The notes beneath the pieces are model-generated. The model was given only the letters and a program-made list of their open reading frames with translations, was not told the origin of the DNA and did no database searches. From NCBI RefSeq assembly GCF_003330765.1, contig NZ_CP024903.1, positions 496,001 to 560,000 on the forward strand: DNA of 64,000 bases, read 5' to 3'. Source of the DNA: Burkholderia pyrrocinia. GTDB lineage: Bacteria > Pseudomonadota > Gammaproteobacteria > Burkholderiales > Burkholderiaceae. A program made the translations under genes and the position numbers. This document shows positions 9,401 through 15,936 of this stretch, in pieces (within the stretch, counting starts at the first letter, position 1; every line of letters begins with the position of its first letter).

Positions 9401-12048
9401 TGACCGTCATCCGCGCCGATTCGATCGACAACAGTGGCACGGTTTCGGGTGGAACCGTGCTCGCGAGTGCGAACCAGGATCTGAACAACCTTGGCGGGTT
9501 GATTCAAGGCAATGCCGTCGCGCTGTCGGCCGGGCGCGACCTCAATCTGACGAGCACCACCAGTTCGGCGACGGCGAAGAGCGGCAGCGCAACCGGCATC
9601 GATCGCGTGTCGGTGATCAATGCGGGCGCCTTGCAGGCTGTTGCCGGCCGCGATCTGAATGCCAACGCGGCCGCGATTGCGACGACCGGAGGCGCGGTGC
9701 TGGCAGCGAACAACGATGTCAATCTGAATGCGGTTCGCCAGAGCAGCCAGGATGCGGTGAAGTGGGATGACCGCAACCATGCGGAACACTCGGCGTCGAT
9801 CGACACGGGTACGCAGATTGCATCGGGCGGTAACCTGGCGATCGTGGCCGGCCGCGACGTGAATGCGACGGCTGCTTACGCGAACGCGCACGGGGCGCTC
9901 GGCGTGAGTGCCGGGCGCGATGTCAACCTGAAAGCCGGTGAACAGAGCGCGAGTGCGAACGAAGAACATTATCGGAAGGAGAGCGGCTTCCTGTCGTCGA
10001 AGTCGACGCACACGATCGATTCGAGCAGCTATACCAATGCGATCGGTACGACGTTGTCGGGCAACACCGTCGCCGTACAGGCCGGAAACGACCTGACGGC
10101 GAAGGCTGCGACGATTGCGGGAACCAACGACGTGAGCCTCGTGGCTGGCCGTGATCTGACGATCACGACCGCGGACACGGTCTCGAACGAATATCACTAC
10201 AAGGATGTGAAGAAGTCCGGCCTCGGCAGCGCGGGCGCCGGGATCTCGTATGGCACGAACCAGACGATCGATAGCAGTCGCGATACGGTCAAGGGTTCGC
10301 AGGGGAGTTTGATCGGCAGCACAGACGGCAATGTTTCGATGCTGGCCGGCAACAAGCTTCATGTCACGGGCTCGGACATCGTCGCGGCAAAGAATGTGAC
10401 GGGTATCGCGAAGGAAGTGACGATCGATGCGTCGCAGACGAATCGTCATCACGAAGAAACCCACGAAGTGAAGAGCTCGGGCTTCACGCTGGCGGTGAAG
10501 TCGCCGGTGATCGATGCGATCCAGAACGTGAATCAGCAGGCGCAGGGTGCGGGAGGCAGCAAGGACGGACGTGCGTCGGCGCTGCATGCGATCGCGGCGG
10601 CGGGCGGCATGGCCGATCTGGTCGACGCGACAGGCAACATGACGAAGGCGCTGAACGATCCGAATGGCAAGGTCGATGCGAAGGTGGAACTAAGCTTCGG
10701 TTCGTCGTACAGCAAGTCGACGTTTACCGAGGACAGCACGCAGAACAACGGCAGCACCGTGAGGGCGGGTGGCACGGCCGCGTTCGTGGCGACCGGTGAC
10801 AAGAACGCCGGACAGGGCAACGTGACGATTCAGGGATCGGACGTATCCGCGAAGGACGTGCTGCTGCAGGCGACGAACAAGGTCAATCTGGTCAACAGTA
10901 CGGATACGGACAGCACGCGCAGCACGAACGAGTCGAAGAGTTCGAGCGTGGGTGTTTCGTATGGCACGGGCGGGTTTGGGGTGTCGGCGTCGATGTCGCG
11001 GGCGCATGGCGATGCGAACTCGGATGCGGCGACGCAGAACAATACGCATATCAACGCGAGCAATACCGCGACGATCGTCAGCGGCGGGGACACCAATATC
11101 GTCGGGGCGAACGTCAATGCGAACAAGGTTGTCGCGGATGTTGGTGGAAATCTGAATCTTGCGTCGGTGCAGGATACGAGCAAGAGCGCTGCTCATCAAA
11201 GCAGTTCGGGTGGCGGGTTCAGTGCGAGCATGGGCGGCGCGAGTGCCAGCGTCAGCATGCAGAACGGCCACGCGAGCGGCAACTATGCGGGCGTGAACGA
11301 GCAGTCGGGTATTCAGGCGGGAGACGGTGGCTTTGATGTCACGGTCAAGGGCAATACGGACCTGAAGGGGGCGTATATCGCGAGTACGGCTGCGCTGGAC
11401 AAGAACCAGCTCACGACCGGGACGCTGTCGTTTTCGGATATTCAGAATCACTCGGAATACGACGCGAGCAGTTTCGGAGTCAGCGCGGGTGGTGGTGTTG
11501 GTAATGGCGGTAACAACTACGCGACGCATGGGCCGACGAGCGGGAAGAACACGGGTGGCGCTTTGCCGCTCTATGTGAGCGAGAGCGATAGCAGCGATGC
11601 GACCACGAAGAGCGCGATCAGTGCAGGCGGCATCACGATCACGGATCAGGCGAACCAGAAGCAGGATGTTGCGACGCTGGAGCGTGATACGTCGAATCTG
11701 AATGGCACGGTCAGCAAGACGCCGGATCTGCAACAGGTGCTGAGCAATCAGTCGGATCTGATCAATGCCACGCAGGCGGCGGCGGAGACGATTGCGAAGC
11801 AGATCGGTAGCTATGCGGATAAGAAGCGCGGTGAAGCGCAGAAGAATGCGGATAGCACGAGTGATCCGGTGCTTAAGGCTCAGTATCAGCAGGAAGCGAA
11901 GGACTGGGCCGAGGGCGGCGACAATCGGGCGGCACTGCATATGGCTGGTGGCGCATTGACTGGTGGCTTGACCGGGGGGGGGCTTGGGTGCGGTTGGCGG
12001 GGCAGCGGGTGCAGGTCTGTCGGCGAAGCTCGCGCCGCAATTGAATGA
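3490..12048 (+). CDS. TpsA/CdiA-type filamentous haemagglutinin exoprotein (main part, frameshifted before the toxin tail)
   Basis: This giant secreted adhesin/toxin carrier has 2852 codons in this frame. It starts with an extended signal peptide (RLVFNAVRGMLVTVDE) and a hydrophobic core near residue 60. A TPS secretion domain follows, with the FNVPRVTL-like and NPAGITCAGCGF segments. Thousands of residues of haemagglutinin-type beta-helix repeats come next, with recurring SNAGG / IDNTSG / LTAG motifs. Near 9,700-11,200 lie the typical GRDLNLTS and SSVGVSYGTGGFGV repeats. A G9 tract at 11974-11982 shifts the frame. The last ~20 residues (CGWRGSGCRSVGE...) are out-of-frame and unlike the family. 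Removing one G joins it to the frame ending at 13174, giving about 3227 residues. RBS-like CAAGAAG lies upstream of the ATG. The partner transporter is the 734-2440 product. Confidence 0.9.
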   Translation: MNSGIFRLVFNAVRGMLVTVDEHASAHGGGERARVRRPARPASEASGISIWFAARATAFAALCAFGMQPLVAEARATLPITPDRSGPTHPVVGVSASGVPLVNITAPKNGVSLNNFTQYNVGTKGAVLVNSGQNSQTQLAGWVQGNPFLGNNAARVIVNQVTSGNPSQLLGPTEIAGRRANLVIANPAGITCAGCGFLNVPRVTLTTGVPTFNPDGTLAGFNVTQGQIGIAGAGLDAHGSPIDLIARAMTINGRVWADSINAVAGANRVDYANNVAQAQAGTGAVPGVAIDVQALGSMFANSVRMIGTEGGVGVRDAGSITSLTGDIHVSNNGDVTIAPTARLQSAANIRIDGADVVQQGTIVSKQGTDLNASRALSNAATISSGGNANLTAATSLGNSGRIYAGANAEGNLVGGGSVTARAAAVTSSGTLAAGNNVNLFANDVTLDHGTVNASSAINVTTNGTLSNVAGTMSGQNLTLNAGKLVNDAGTINSRNLANVTAQSVSNRSGTLVADALSLNSAGAVDNTQGQMFARTALIAATDLTNVAGEIGTSTGMLALTATGGVSNDDGKIAGGNGFTLTANTVSNAQGQIGSVAGDTSLDVTQSLNNKNGKLASGNDLSIQTAHLDNSAGSIGAHAARINATDVVNSGGRIGTTDMLTVETTGAVSNRSGAVVGGNGLSLTANRIDNTSGTIGSAAGDTTLRATQAVTNTGGTVSSANALTVASDTLDNSDGSITAVRGALIQTGDLVNAGGQIGSSSDTLSLNATRRASNAGGKLVGATGLSATAATLSNHAGQIGTSAGNVTLTVSQALDNTQGKIVAAGALNTQAGTFDNTQGTVSADAAKLAVAGALMNTSGTIATTRDMTATAQTVSNRSGTVGSVSGALSVTTSGTTDNAAGKLLASGDTTLTNTGLLNSGGTITGANVTLASGQGAIDNTLGNVAASQSLTSRSGAFDNRSGLVQATGAVDIDTHGQTFDNSVLAGQSVGGQVLGHGVTLTTGALSNAGGAISSSGAATLDAASVTNDAGSLVADGALTVRSAGTVSNVAGQIGGNSDVTVSGTTIDNTRGAMHVSGALSVTGDTIRNAQTAHSTLPMTAGVPGLVAGMEGASVVLDARQAIDNTAGSIRADKDATLTGPTIDNTSGSIQSKGTATLVAANTLVNSQGDINGGQRLTVSTRTLDNDGKLQSAGDVDVTTQGDLTNSGQIVAGHDLTAAAGGVLDNSGTLSAGNVANVTAHSIRNRATGEIFGGHATNVHANQSITNEGLIDGGATTVTAGDTITNEGGRIYGDTVAVGANTVVNDQNDQGVGGVIASRGDLDIGAQTLKNLNNALLYAGNDIRIGGALDVNRQVTGAAQTVTNNGAQIDAGRDITIGANRFENLNSNFQTSTVTTDSGNQLWYQVPGSTERIDPSTVYLYQKNSQEIHPGTDYQWALDDDQKFILLPSTKYPFAEYAKYTMNGVAGKIDNTAYAAINFGVDGAAAQTGAYRTVPADIWATLGVAPPPDANPTWMTSGPFAMTAGAGLVAGRRGVGSDWFAIKPPTEADVTGQKPPVFGPPSPSCLTSTHAACAPFQQWYKATVVAYQNLNQAVTAYNGDVSGRLVQTYTVYTVDVKSTRDVVTESQPGTITAGRHITINTRSGVNDKSQIVAGDGNHPNNVPNIGATGTETFTGSGKAIHTWVQSGGAFHGDERASSTTDYSPAIPSQTIDLPVVLTDPNKPSNPVKSVAAETSAAQGASGTGVTPVAGKDVGAQVSTGAGIAGVGGEAVSAVKANVGGVVVRTVTPNTRLPNNALYQVTTDPGSQFLIETDPRFTDYRKWLSSDTMLNALKVDPSTVLKRIGDGFYEQQLIQQQIIQTTGQRFVGDYTDNQSQYQALMANGVKASQQFGLNVGTALTGAQMAVLTSDIVWLVNQTVTLPDGSQQTVLVPQVYLHANAADVTGEGTIVSGKNVTVDAAGAYKNSGTIASRNVTVIRADSIDNSGTVSGGTVLASANQDLNNLGGLIQGNAVALSAGRDLNLTSTTSSATAKSGSATGIDRVSVINAGALQAVAGRDLNANAAAIATTGGAVLAANNDVNLNAVRQSSQDAVKWDDRNHAEHSASIDTGTQIASGGNLAIVAGRDVNATAAYANAHGALGVSAGRDVNLKAGEQSASANEEHYRKESGFLSSKSTHTIDSSSYTNAIGTTLSGNTVAVQAGNDLTAKAATIAGTNDVSLVAGRDLTITTADTVSNEYHYKDVKKSGLGSAGAGISYGTNQTIDSSRDTVKGSQGSLIGSTDGNVSMLAGNKLHVTGSDIVAAKNVTGIAKEVTIDASQTNRHHEETHEVKSSGFTLAVKSPVIDAIQNVNQQAQGAGGSKDGRASALHAIAAAGGMADLVDATGNMTKALNDPNGKVDAKVELSFGSSYSKSTFTEDSTQNNGSTVRAGGTAAFVATGDKNAGQGNVTIQGSDVSAKDVLLQATNKVNLVNSTDTDSTRSTNESKSSSVGVSYGTGGFGVSASMSRAHGDANSDAATQNNTHINASNTATIVSGGDTNIVGANVNANKVVADVGGNLNLASVQDTSKSAAHQSSSGGGFSASMGGASASVSMQNGHASGNYAGVNEQSGIQAGDGGFDVTVKGNTDLKGAYIASTAALDKNQLTTGTLSFSDIQNHSEYDASSFGVSAGGGVGNGGNNYATHGPTSGKNTGGALPLYVSESDSSDATTKSAISAGGITITDQANQKQDVATLERDTSNLNGTVSKTPDLQQVLSNQSDLINATQAAAETIAKQIGSYADKKRGEAQKNADSTSDPVLKAQYQQEAKDWAEGGDNRAALHMAGGALTGGLTGGGLGCGWRGSGCRSVGEARAAIE
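11974..11982 (+). repeat. Poly-G tract (G9) at the exoprotein frameshift
   Basis: Nine consecutive G residues lie in ACC-G9-CTTGGG. With eight Gs the two parts of the exoprotein read continuously (TGGGLGAVGG...). With nine, translation leaves the toxin frame and stops at 12048. This can be a sequencing error, a fixed mutation or a slippage switch. Confidence 0.85.
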
Positions 12049-13174
12049 AATCGCTCAATCGATCAAGGATGCTGGGCCGACTGGTAACAAGAACGTCGAC
12101 GAACTGTTGGGGAATCTGGCGTCGAATGTGTTGGCTGGTGGTGCGGGGGCGGTGGTTGGGGGTGGGACGGGGGCATTGGCCGGGGCGAGCGTGGATCGGT
12201 TTAATCGCCAACTGCATCCGGATGAAAGGGCATCGATTGAACGAAGGAAAGAAAGCTATGCAAAGCAAAACGGGTTGACCGTTGCTCAAGCTGAACAAGA
12301 GTTGTTGATGCAAGCAAACATGATGGTCCAGAACGGTTCGCCGGGACAATGGAACGAACGTGCCGCGAAGTTTTTGCGTGAAGATCGCGGCCTGTTGCTG
12401 GCAGATGGAGGTAGCGGTACAGGCTATATGTTCTATACGACGCCGGAGCAGAGGGCGAACGTGGAGATGTATGCGAAGTACTACCCGAATGGCGTGGGGA
12501 TGAATATTCCGAATGGTCAGGCGATCGCGAACTCGGCGGGGCGGGACAAGGGAATCCAAGGCACATACGAGAAGCTCACGCTGGGTGCAGCAGCGGGCGC
12601 GGTGGGAATCGCGGTAGGTGCTCCGATCGCGGCGCTGTCGGGTACGCCGATTTTTAGTACGGGCGGATTGCTGGGTTCGGGATCGTTGGCTTCGCCGGTT
12701 GGGACGGGAGCGATTAGTGCGGGGATCAATGCGGGAGCGCAGTACCGCAAGGATGGCGAGGTCAACCCAGTTGATGTAGCCGGCGCATTTGCGACGGGCG
12801 TAGCTGGCTCGTATGGTAAGTTGGGTTGGAACGTATTCGTGAATACGATTGGTGGGGCGACGACGACGGCGCTTAACAATATCTTGCAGGGGAAGAATGA
12901 CAGTGTAGTCGGTGCGGGTATAACCAGTGGATTGTTTAGTTCACTCGGCTATGGGGCAGGAAAGATCTCCGGTGATGCCATCAATTCCGCAATGAAGCCT
13001 ACGATCAGTAATTCGACAAACTGGGCTGGTAGCGGTGTGTGGTCTGGTAGTGGCTACAACATCTTTGTGCCCAATAATGCTGCCGCAATTGGTGCAACAT
13101 TCTCGGGCGGAACGATGCAGGAGGGTGTGCAAAATATGTTCAATCATATGTTGGATCGGAGGGGCGGGAAGTGA
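11984..13174 (+). CDS. C-terminal part of the CdiA-type exoprotein: pretoxin and toxin tail
   Basis: This is the continuation of the exoprotein after the G9 frameshift, about 396 codons, with no credible start of its own. The first ~75 residues are the Gly/Ala-rich pretoxin region ending in NRQLHPDERA, a sequence common just before CdiA toxin tails. The variable tail follows. It contains hydrophobic Gly/Ala-rich stretches (AAAGAVGIAVGAPIAAL, near residue 205) and no nuclease motif that I recognise. The small membrane protein directly downstream suggests a membrane-acting toxin, because immunity to pore-forming CdiA tails is a membrane protein (inference). I see neither a VENN nor an ELYN-type junction motif, so the toxin boundary is approximate. 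Confidence 0.8.
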   Translation: MGAVGGAAGAGLSAKLAPQLNEIAQSIKDAGPTGNKNVDELLGNLASNVLAGGAGAVVGGGTGALAGASVDRFNRQLHPDERASIERRKESYAKQNGLTVAQAEQELLMQANMMVQNGSPGQWNERAAKFLREDRGLLLADGGSGTGYMFYTTPEQRANVEMYAKYYPNGVGMNIPNGQAIANSAGRDKGIQGTYEKLTLGAAAGAVGIAVGAPIAALSGTPIFSTGGLLGSGSLASPVGTGAISAGINAGAQYRKDGEVNPVDVAGAFATGVAGSYGKLGWNVFVNTIGGATTTALNNILQGKNDSVVGAGITSGLFSSLGYGAGKISGDAINSAMKPTISNSTNWAGSGVWSGSGYNIFVPNNAAAIGATFSGGTMQEGVQNMFNHMLDRRGGK

Positions 13175-13383
13175 TCCGGCGATTAGCCTTGCTTGCAATT
13201 CGTATGTTATTTATATGGTCGGTTACATGTGCGGTTGCCTGGGTTGGTGGGGCGTATATGTATTCATTTTTTAATGAGATTGATTATTTTCCGGGATGGT
13301 ATGACGTAAAGGAGGTGGCTAGGGCTTCTGCGATTATTTCCTTGGTATTCGTTGCGCTTGCTTGGATAAATATGCGGAAGTAG
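13171..13383 (+). CDS. Two-TM small membrane protein, probable immunity protein of the CdiA toxin
   Basis: The GTG start overlaps the stop of the exoprotein gene (GTGA) and has a strong GGAGGGG sequence upstream, so the two are translationally coupled. The 70-residue product has two hydrophobic helices (about residues 8-28 and 50-66) around a short loop with the motif GAYMYSFF. Position directly behind the toxin tail and small size fit a CdiI immunity protein. Membrane location fits a toxin that acts on the membrane. The two genes downstream share the helix-GxYxxxxF-helix layout, so this is one of three related copies. Confidence 0.65.
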   Translation: MIRRLALLAIRMLFIWSVTCAVAWVGGAYMYSFFNEIDYFPGWYDVKEVARASAIISLVFVALAWINMRK

Positions 13384-13535
13384 TAGAGATAGGTCCGCGG
13401 GAGATGGAAATTGCATCATTTGGGGAGCGCTGGCGTTTTAAGGTTGAAAGGTGTGTCGTGGCGGACCATTAGTCAATGGTAGTGATCGAATCCGGGGTGT
13501 GATGCTTTAACGAGAAGTTACGCGAGAGTGACAAG

Positions 13536-13787
13536 ATGACGAGGAAGATGCAGGCCATGATCGGTCAAGGATTGCGTGCGCTGAGTTTATTTCTTCTCAT
13601 TTGTATTCCGGGAATGGGTGTTATCTACTTCGTCGGTGCATATCTGAGTTGTGCTTTTGTAGACGGCTGTTACGCCAAGCTTGGTGTGGTTGGCGTCTTT
13701 GAAACTGTGAGCGTAAAAGGACTTCTTGTGAGGGGAATTTCTTTGGCTGTCGCGTTTACGTTGGTCGTGTGGCCCCGAATCCGGTAG
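13536..13787 (+). CDS. Paralogous two-TM membrane protein, orphan immunity candidate
   Basis: This 83-residue protein has two membrane helices (about residues 14-36 and 60-78). The loop begins GAYLSCAF, matching GAYMYSFF in the preceding gene. The ATG follows GAGAGTGACAAG. It is separated from the first immunity gene by about 150 bp of AT-rich sequence in which I see no gene. It is probably an immunity gene left behind when an earlier toxin tail was replaced (inference). Confidence 0.55.
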   Translation: MTRKMQAMIGQGLRALSLFLLICIPGMGVIYFVGAYLSCAFVDGCYAKLGVVGVFETVSVKGLLVRGISLAVAFTLVVWPRIR

Positions 13788-13904
13788 TAATAAAATAATG
13801 ACAGTCTGATTTTAATGCGGGGTGATTTAATTGACCATTTCGCAATGGTGAAGAATTGCGGGCGAAGAGCGATGGTGGTGGGTGAGGCTCTATGAAGAGA
13901 GATT

Positions 13905-14136
13905 ATGAAGTGGATAATTGCATTCGTCGGGGTATGGTTAATTTGCGTTACTGGACTTTTCGCAATTTGGGTACTCGGTTTGTATCTATATTGTGTATTT
14001 ACTCCAGAGTGCCTTGATCGAGTAAATGTTCATATTATTATTGGTGCGGTGGATGTGGAAAGTGTCTTTATAAAGGGGCGTTGTCGGCAATAGCTATAGT
14101 CGGAATTTCGTGGTTCAGGAGAAAGCAGCGATAGCG
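13905..14136 (+). pseudogene. Third two-TM immunity-like gene, broken by a single-base deletion
   Basis: Translation from the ATG at 13905 gives a first helix and the loop GLYLYCVF, then stops at 14093 after GRCRQ. If one extra G is supplied in the AAAGGGG run near 14077, the frame continues KGALSAIAIVGISWFRRKQR and stops at about 14136. That restores the second helix and basic tail seen in the two paralogues upstream. A one-base deletion in a short G run is therefore the simplest explanation. A sequencing error cannot be excluded. Confidence 0.55.
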
Positions 14137-14381
14137 AACGAATTCGGTTTGCTCAATCCGTAGCTGACACCTGGCAAAAATCGTTTAGCCGGATGTAGGT
14201 AAGTATGCTGTATCTGGTGTTGTCGGTGTGATTGCAGGAAATCTGTCAGGTCGTGCTTTAGAGGTGGCGCTGGCGACACGCGAGACCGCGAACATATTTG
14301 GTAGCGTAATGCAGGTCAGACGGTGCGGACTTCCCTGAATAAACGATGGGTTGGCTTAGTTGATTTTCGGGTTGGTAAGAA
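14137..14381 (+). other. Possible toxin-tail remnant between immunity-like genes
   Basis: No intact gene is present. One frame with no start (about 14202-14339) reads a Gly/Ala-rich stretch, VSGVVGVIAGNLSGRALE, reminiscent in composition of the exoprotein tail. A second short frame upstream reads RIRFAQSVADTWQKSF. Both end in stops. Displaced CdiA C-terminal fragments are typical of such arrays, but I cannot show homology by eye. Confidence 0.25.
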
Positions 14382-14691
14382 ATGAAAATAAGATTTATCG
14401 AGGATGGAAACTTTTCACAATGGATGCGGACTGGCTTGCTTGCTTGCTTGCTTGCTTGCTGGTGGCGTTCTAATTATGTTTGTCGCGTACAAGTACGTTC
14501 CACCTGCGCCGTTTGGAGGTTTTCTACTGCTGTTCGGGTTTGGGGTCGTGGCCGTTGGTGGATATGCAAGTAGGGCGCATATGTTGAAGATCAAACCGTT
14601 CGACAACAGCTACAAGAAGGCGCGTCAGAGCTACGAATCGGGCAGCGATGATGAAGGAGGAAAAAGTGAGCAAAGCATGGTCGAACAATAG
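14382..14691 (+). CDS. Small membrane protein with a tetranucleotide repeat deciding its start
   Basis: Two overlapping frames meet at a (GCTT)n repeat. The ATG at 14382 (MKIRFIEDG...) enters the repeat in a frame that ends at 14573. The ATG at 14404 enters it in the frame that gives a transmembrane helix (LLAGGVLIMFVAYKYV), a second helix (FLLLFGFGVVAVGGYA) and a charged tail, ending at 14691. Removing one repeat unit would place the 14382 start in frame with the membrane protein. The product is about 95-103 residues, of unknown family, and sits in the immunity-like array. GGTAAG before 14382 is a better RBS than anything before 14404. Confidence 0.5.
14434..14460 (+). repeat. (GCTT)6.75 tetranucleotide tract
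   Basis: Six full GCTT units plus GCT lie inside the N-terminal coding part of a small membrane protein. Copy-number change by one unit shifts the frame by one base, as in known contingency loci. Confidence 0.9.
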
Positions 14692-15100
14692 TGAGCCCAA
14701 GGATAATTTTGCGGTTGCTCAGGTTGCACTTTACATTTTCGCAATACTCCAGGTGGTTGCCGTGCTGATGGCTGTGAGCGGTGCTATACCTCTGGGCTTG
14801 GCACCACAGGCCTCGTCAGCACAACGAATTTCAGTAACCGCGAATGCAGTCGTCAACATTCTGTTCTTCGTGATTGGATATGTTCTGCTTGCTCGCTGTC
14901 TGACTCGCTGCAGCACGCTGGTTTGGCGAATCGCATTGGCTGTATTCCTGGCCAACGCAGGTATCGCAGCCTTGTCGCTAGCAGCGCAACCTGGCCCGCA
15001 TCCTGTGTTGGTGGCAAGTCTTTCCATAGCCGGTGCAATCTCCATATGGAAAGGCCGTGCGGCGATTAGCAATCCGTCGACTGTGACATCGGATAACTGA
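14666..15100 (+). CDS. Four-TM membrane protein of the immunity-like array
   Basis: The start is placed at the GTG at 14666, which follows an excellent AAGGAGG seven bases upstream; the frame is open from 14648. It overlaps the previous gene and is probably coupled to it. The 144-residue product has about four hydrophobic helices (near residues 20-40, 58-80, 88-110 and 115-132) and short polar ends. I do not recognise the family. Position suggests an immunity protein or an ancillary membrane protein of the CDI array. Confidence 0.6.
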   Translation: MSKAWSNNSEPKDNFAVAQVALYIFAILQVVAVLMAVSGAIPLGLAPQASSAQRISVTANAVVNILFFVIGYVLLARCLTRCSTLVWRIALAVFLANAGIAALSLAAQPGPHPVLVASLSIAGAISIWKGRAAISNPSTVTSDN

Positions 15101-15303
15101 TCGACTCAACCTGCATTGCATCCGGAAAAAATACGCTTGCAAGCTGCGTGGCGGATCAGCATGGCGGAAATGCGGCGAAGCAGATCGAAGATCAAATGTA
15201 CATCATGGATGTAAGGATGGACGGGGTGCATGAGTCTAGCGCGTCGACAACGCTAGTTGCTCAAGAGCCAGCGGACAAAAATGCAAGTGGACCTGGGTAA
15301 AAG
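15098..15303 (+). pseudogene. Startless reading frame, likely toxin-tail fragment
   Basis: A frame open across this stretch reads CIASGKNTLASCVADQHGG, then ...QIEDQMYIMDVRMDG and ends at the TAA before 15301. It has no start codon with an RBS. It sits immediately before the small membrane gene at 15307, the spacing expected of a toxin tail and its immunity gene. I therefore read it as the end of a displaced toxin, at low confidence. Confidence 0.3.
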
Positions 15304-15306
15304 TAT

Positions 15307-15591
15307 ATGTTTTCTAAAAAGAATCCAGAATTTCGCCGTCCGACGGTCGGGCCTCGTCGTTCAGCGTGGCCTTATCGCTTCAGTGAACTGTTCTTCGGTG
15401 CGCTTGCGAAAGCGACGATGGTTTTTGCGCTACTAGCGGTTATCGCTCTCGAAGTTCTCAGCGGAGGAGCGGGCGCGAGTGCAAGTGATCTTCCAAGTAC
15501 ACGCAAGGGGTGGCGAAATCTATTTCTCGTCATTTTTCTGATCTTCGTGGTCGTCGCGGTGGGAATTTATCTATTCAGTCCCGAAGCTTGA
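15307..15591 (+). CDS. Two-TM small membrane protein, orphan immunity candidate
   Basis: This 94-residue protein has a basic N-terminus and two membrane helices (about residues 33-52 and 70-90) separated by a Ser/Gly-rich loop. The ATG has only a weak upstream GGGTAAAAG. It is the last gene of the array behind the exoprotein. The family is not recognised, and a role in immunity is inferred from neighbourhood and architecture only. Confidence 0.5.
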   Translation: MFSKKNPEFRRPTVGPRRSAWPYRFSELFFGALAKATMVFALLAVIALEVLSGGAGASASDLPSTRKGWRNLFLVIFLIFVVVAVGIYLFSPEA

Positions 15592-15936
15592 CTCTCTTTT
15601 CTGCGACAGTTGATCCGCATGGCGGCCCCGATGAGCTGGAAAACAATCTGCTCGCCACGTAAGACCATATGAAGTTTGAGACAGCCGCGCATCCAATCCG
15701 CTGATCAATCCGGAGGCATCGGTACTGAACCGACGACGGATACCGCGCTCACCCAAATCATCACAAACAGCACCCATTCCCCATACTTTCCGCCATTTCT
15801 CCCGGGTGTATCCCACTGGTTGCCCACGCGACTTTCTACCTAAGATGAAGGAATCATGCGCGTAATTCGGTGCCTGCACGCGCATGGAGGGAGGCAGTAG
15901 GCAGCGTCGGGACCGACGCCAGCGGATGTTCCCATC
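15592..15936. other. Intergenic region without a recognisable gene
   Basis: A short open frame continues right after the 15591 stop (LFSATVDPHGG...) and may be another fragment. The rest carries only overlapping shadow frames. This is the boundary between the CDI array and the GC-rich yfiRNB-type operon. Confidence 0.4.

Noticed and set aside
3490..12048. Possible CRISPR or tandem DNA repeat array in the highly repetitive exoprotein gene.
   Set aside because: The repetition is at protein level (beta-helix units of varying length and sequence), with no constant repeat-spacer pattern in DNA.
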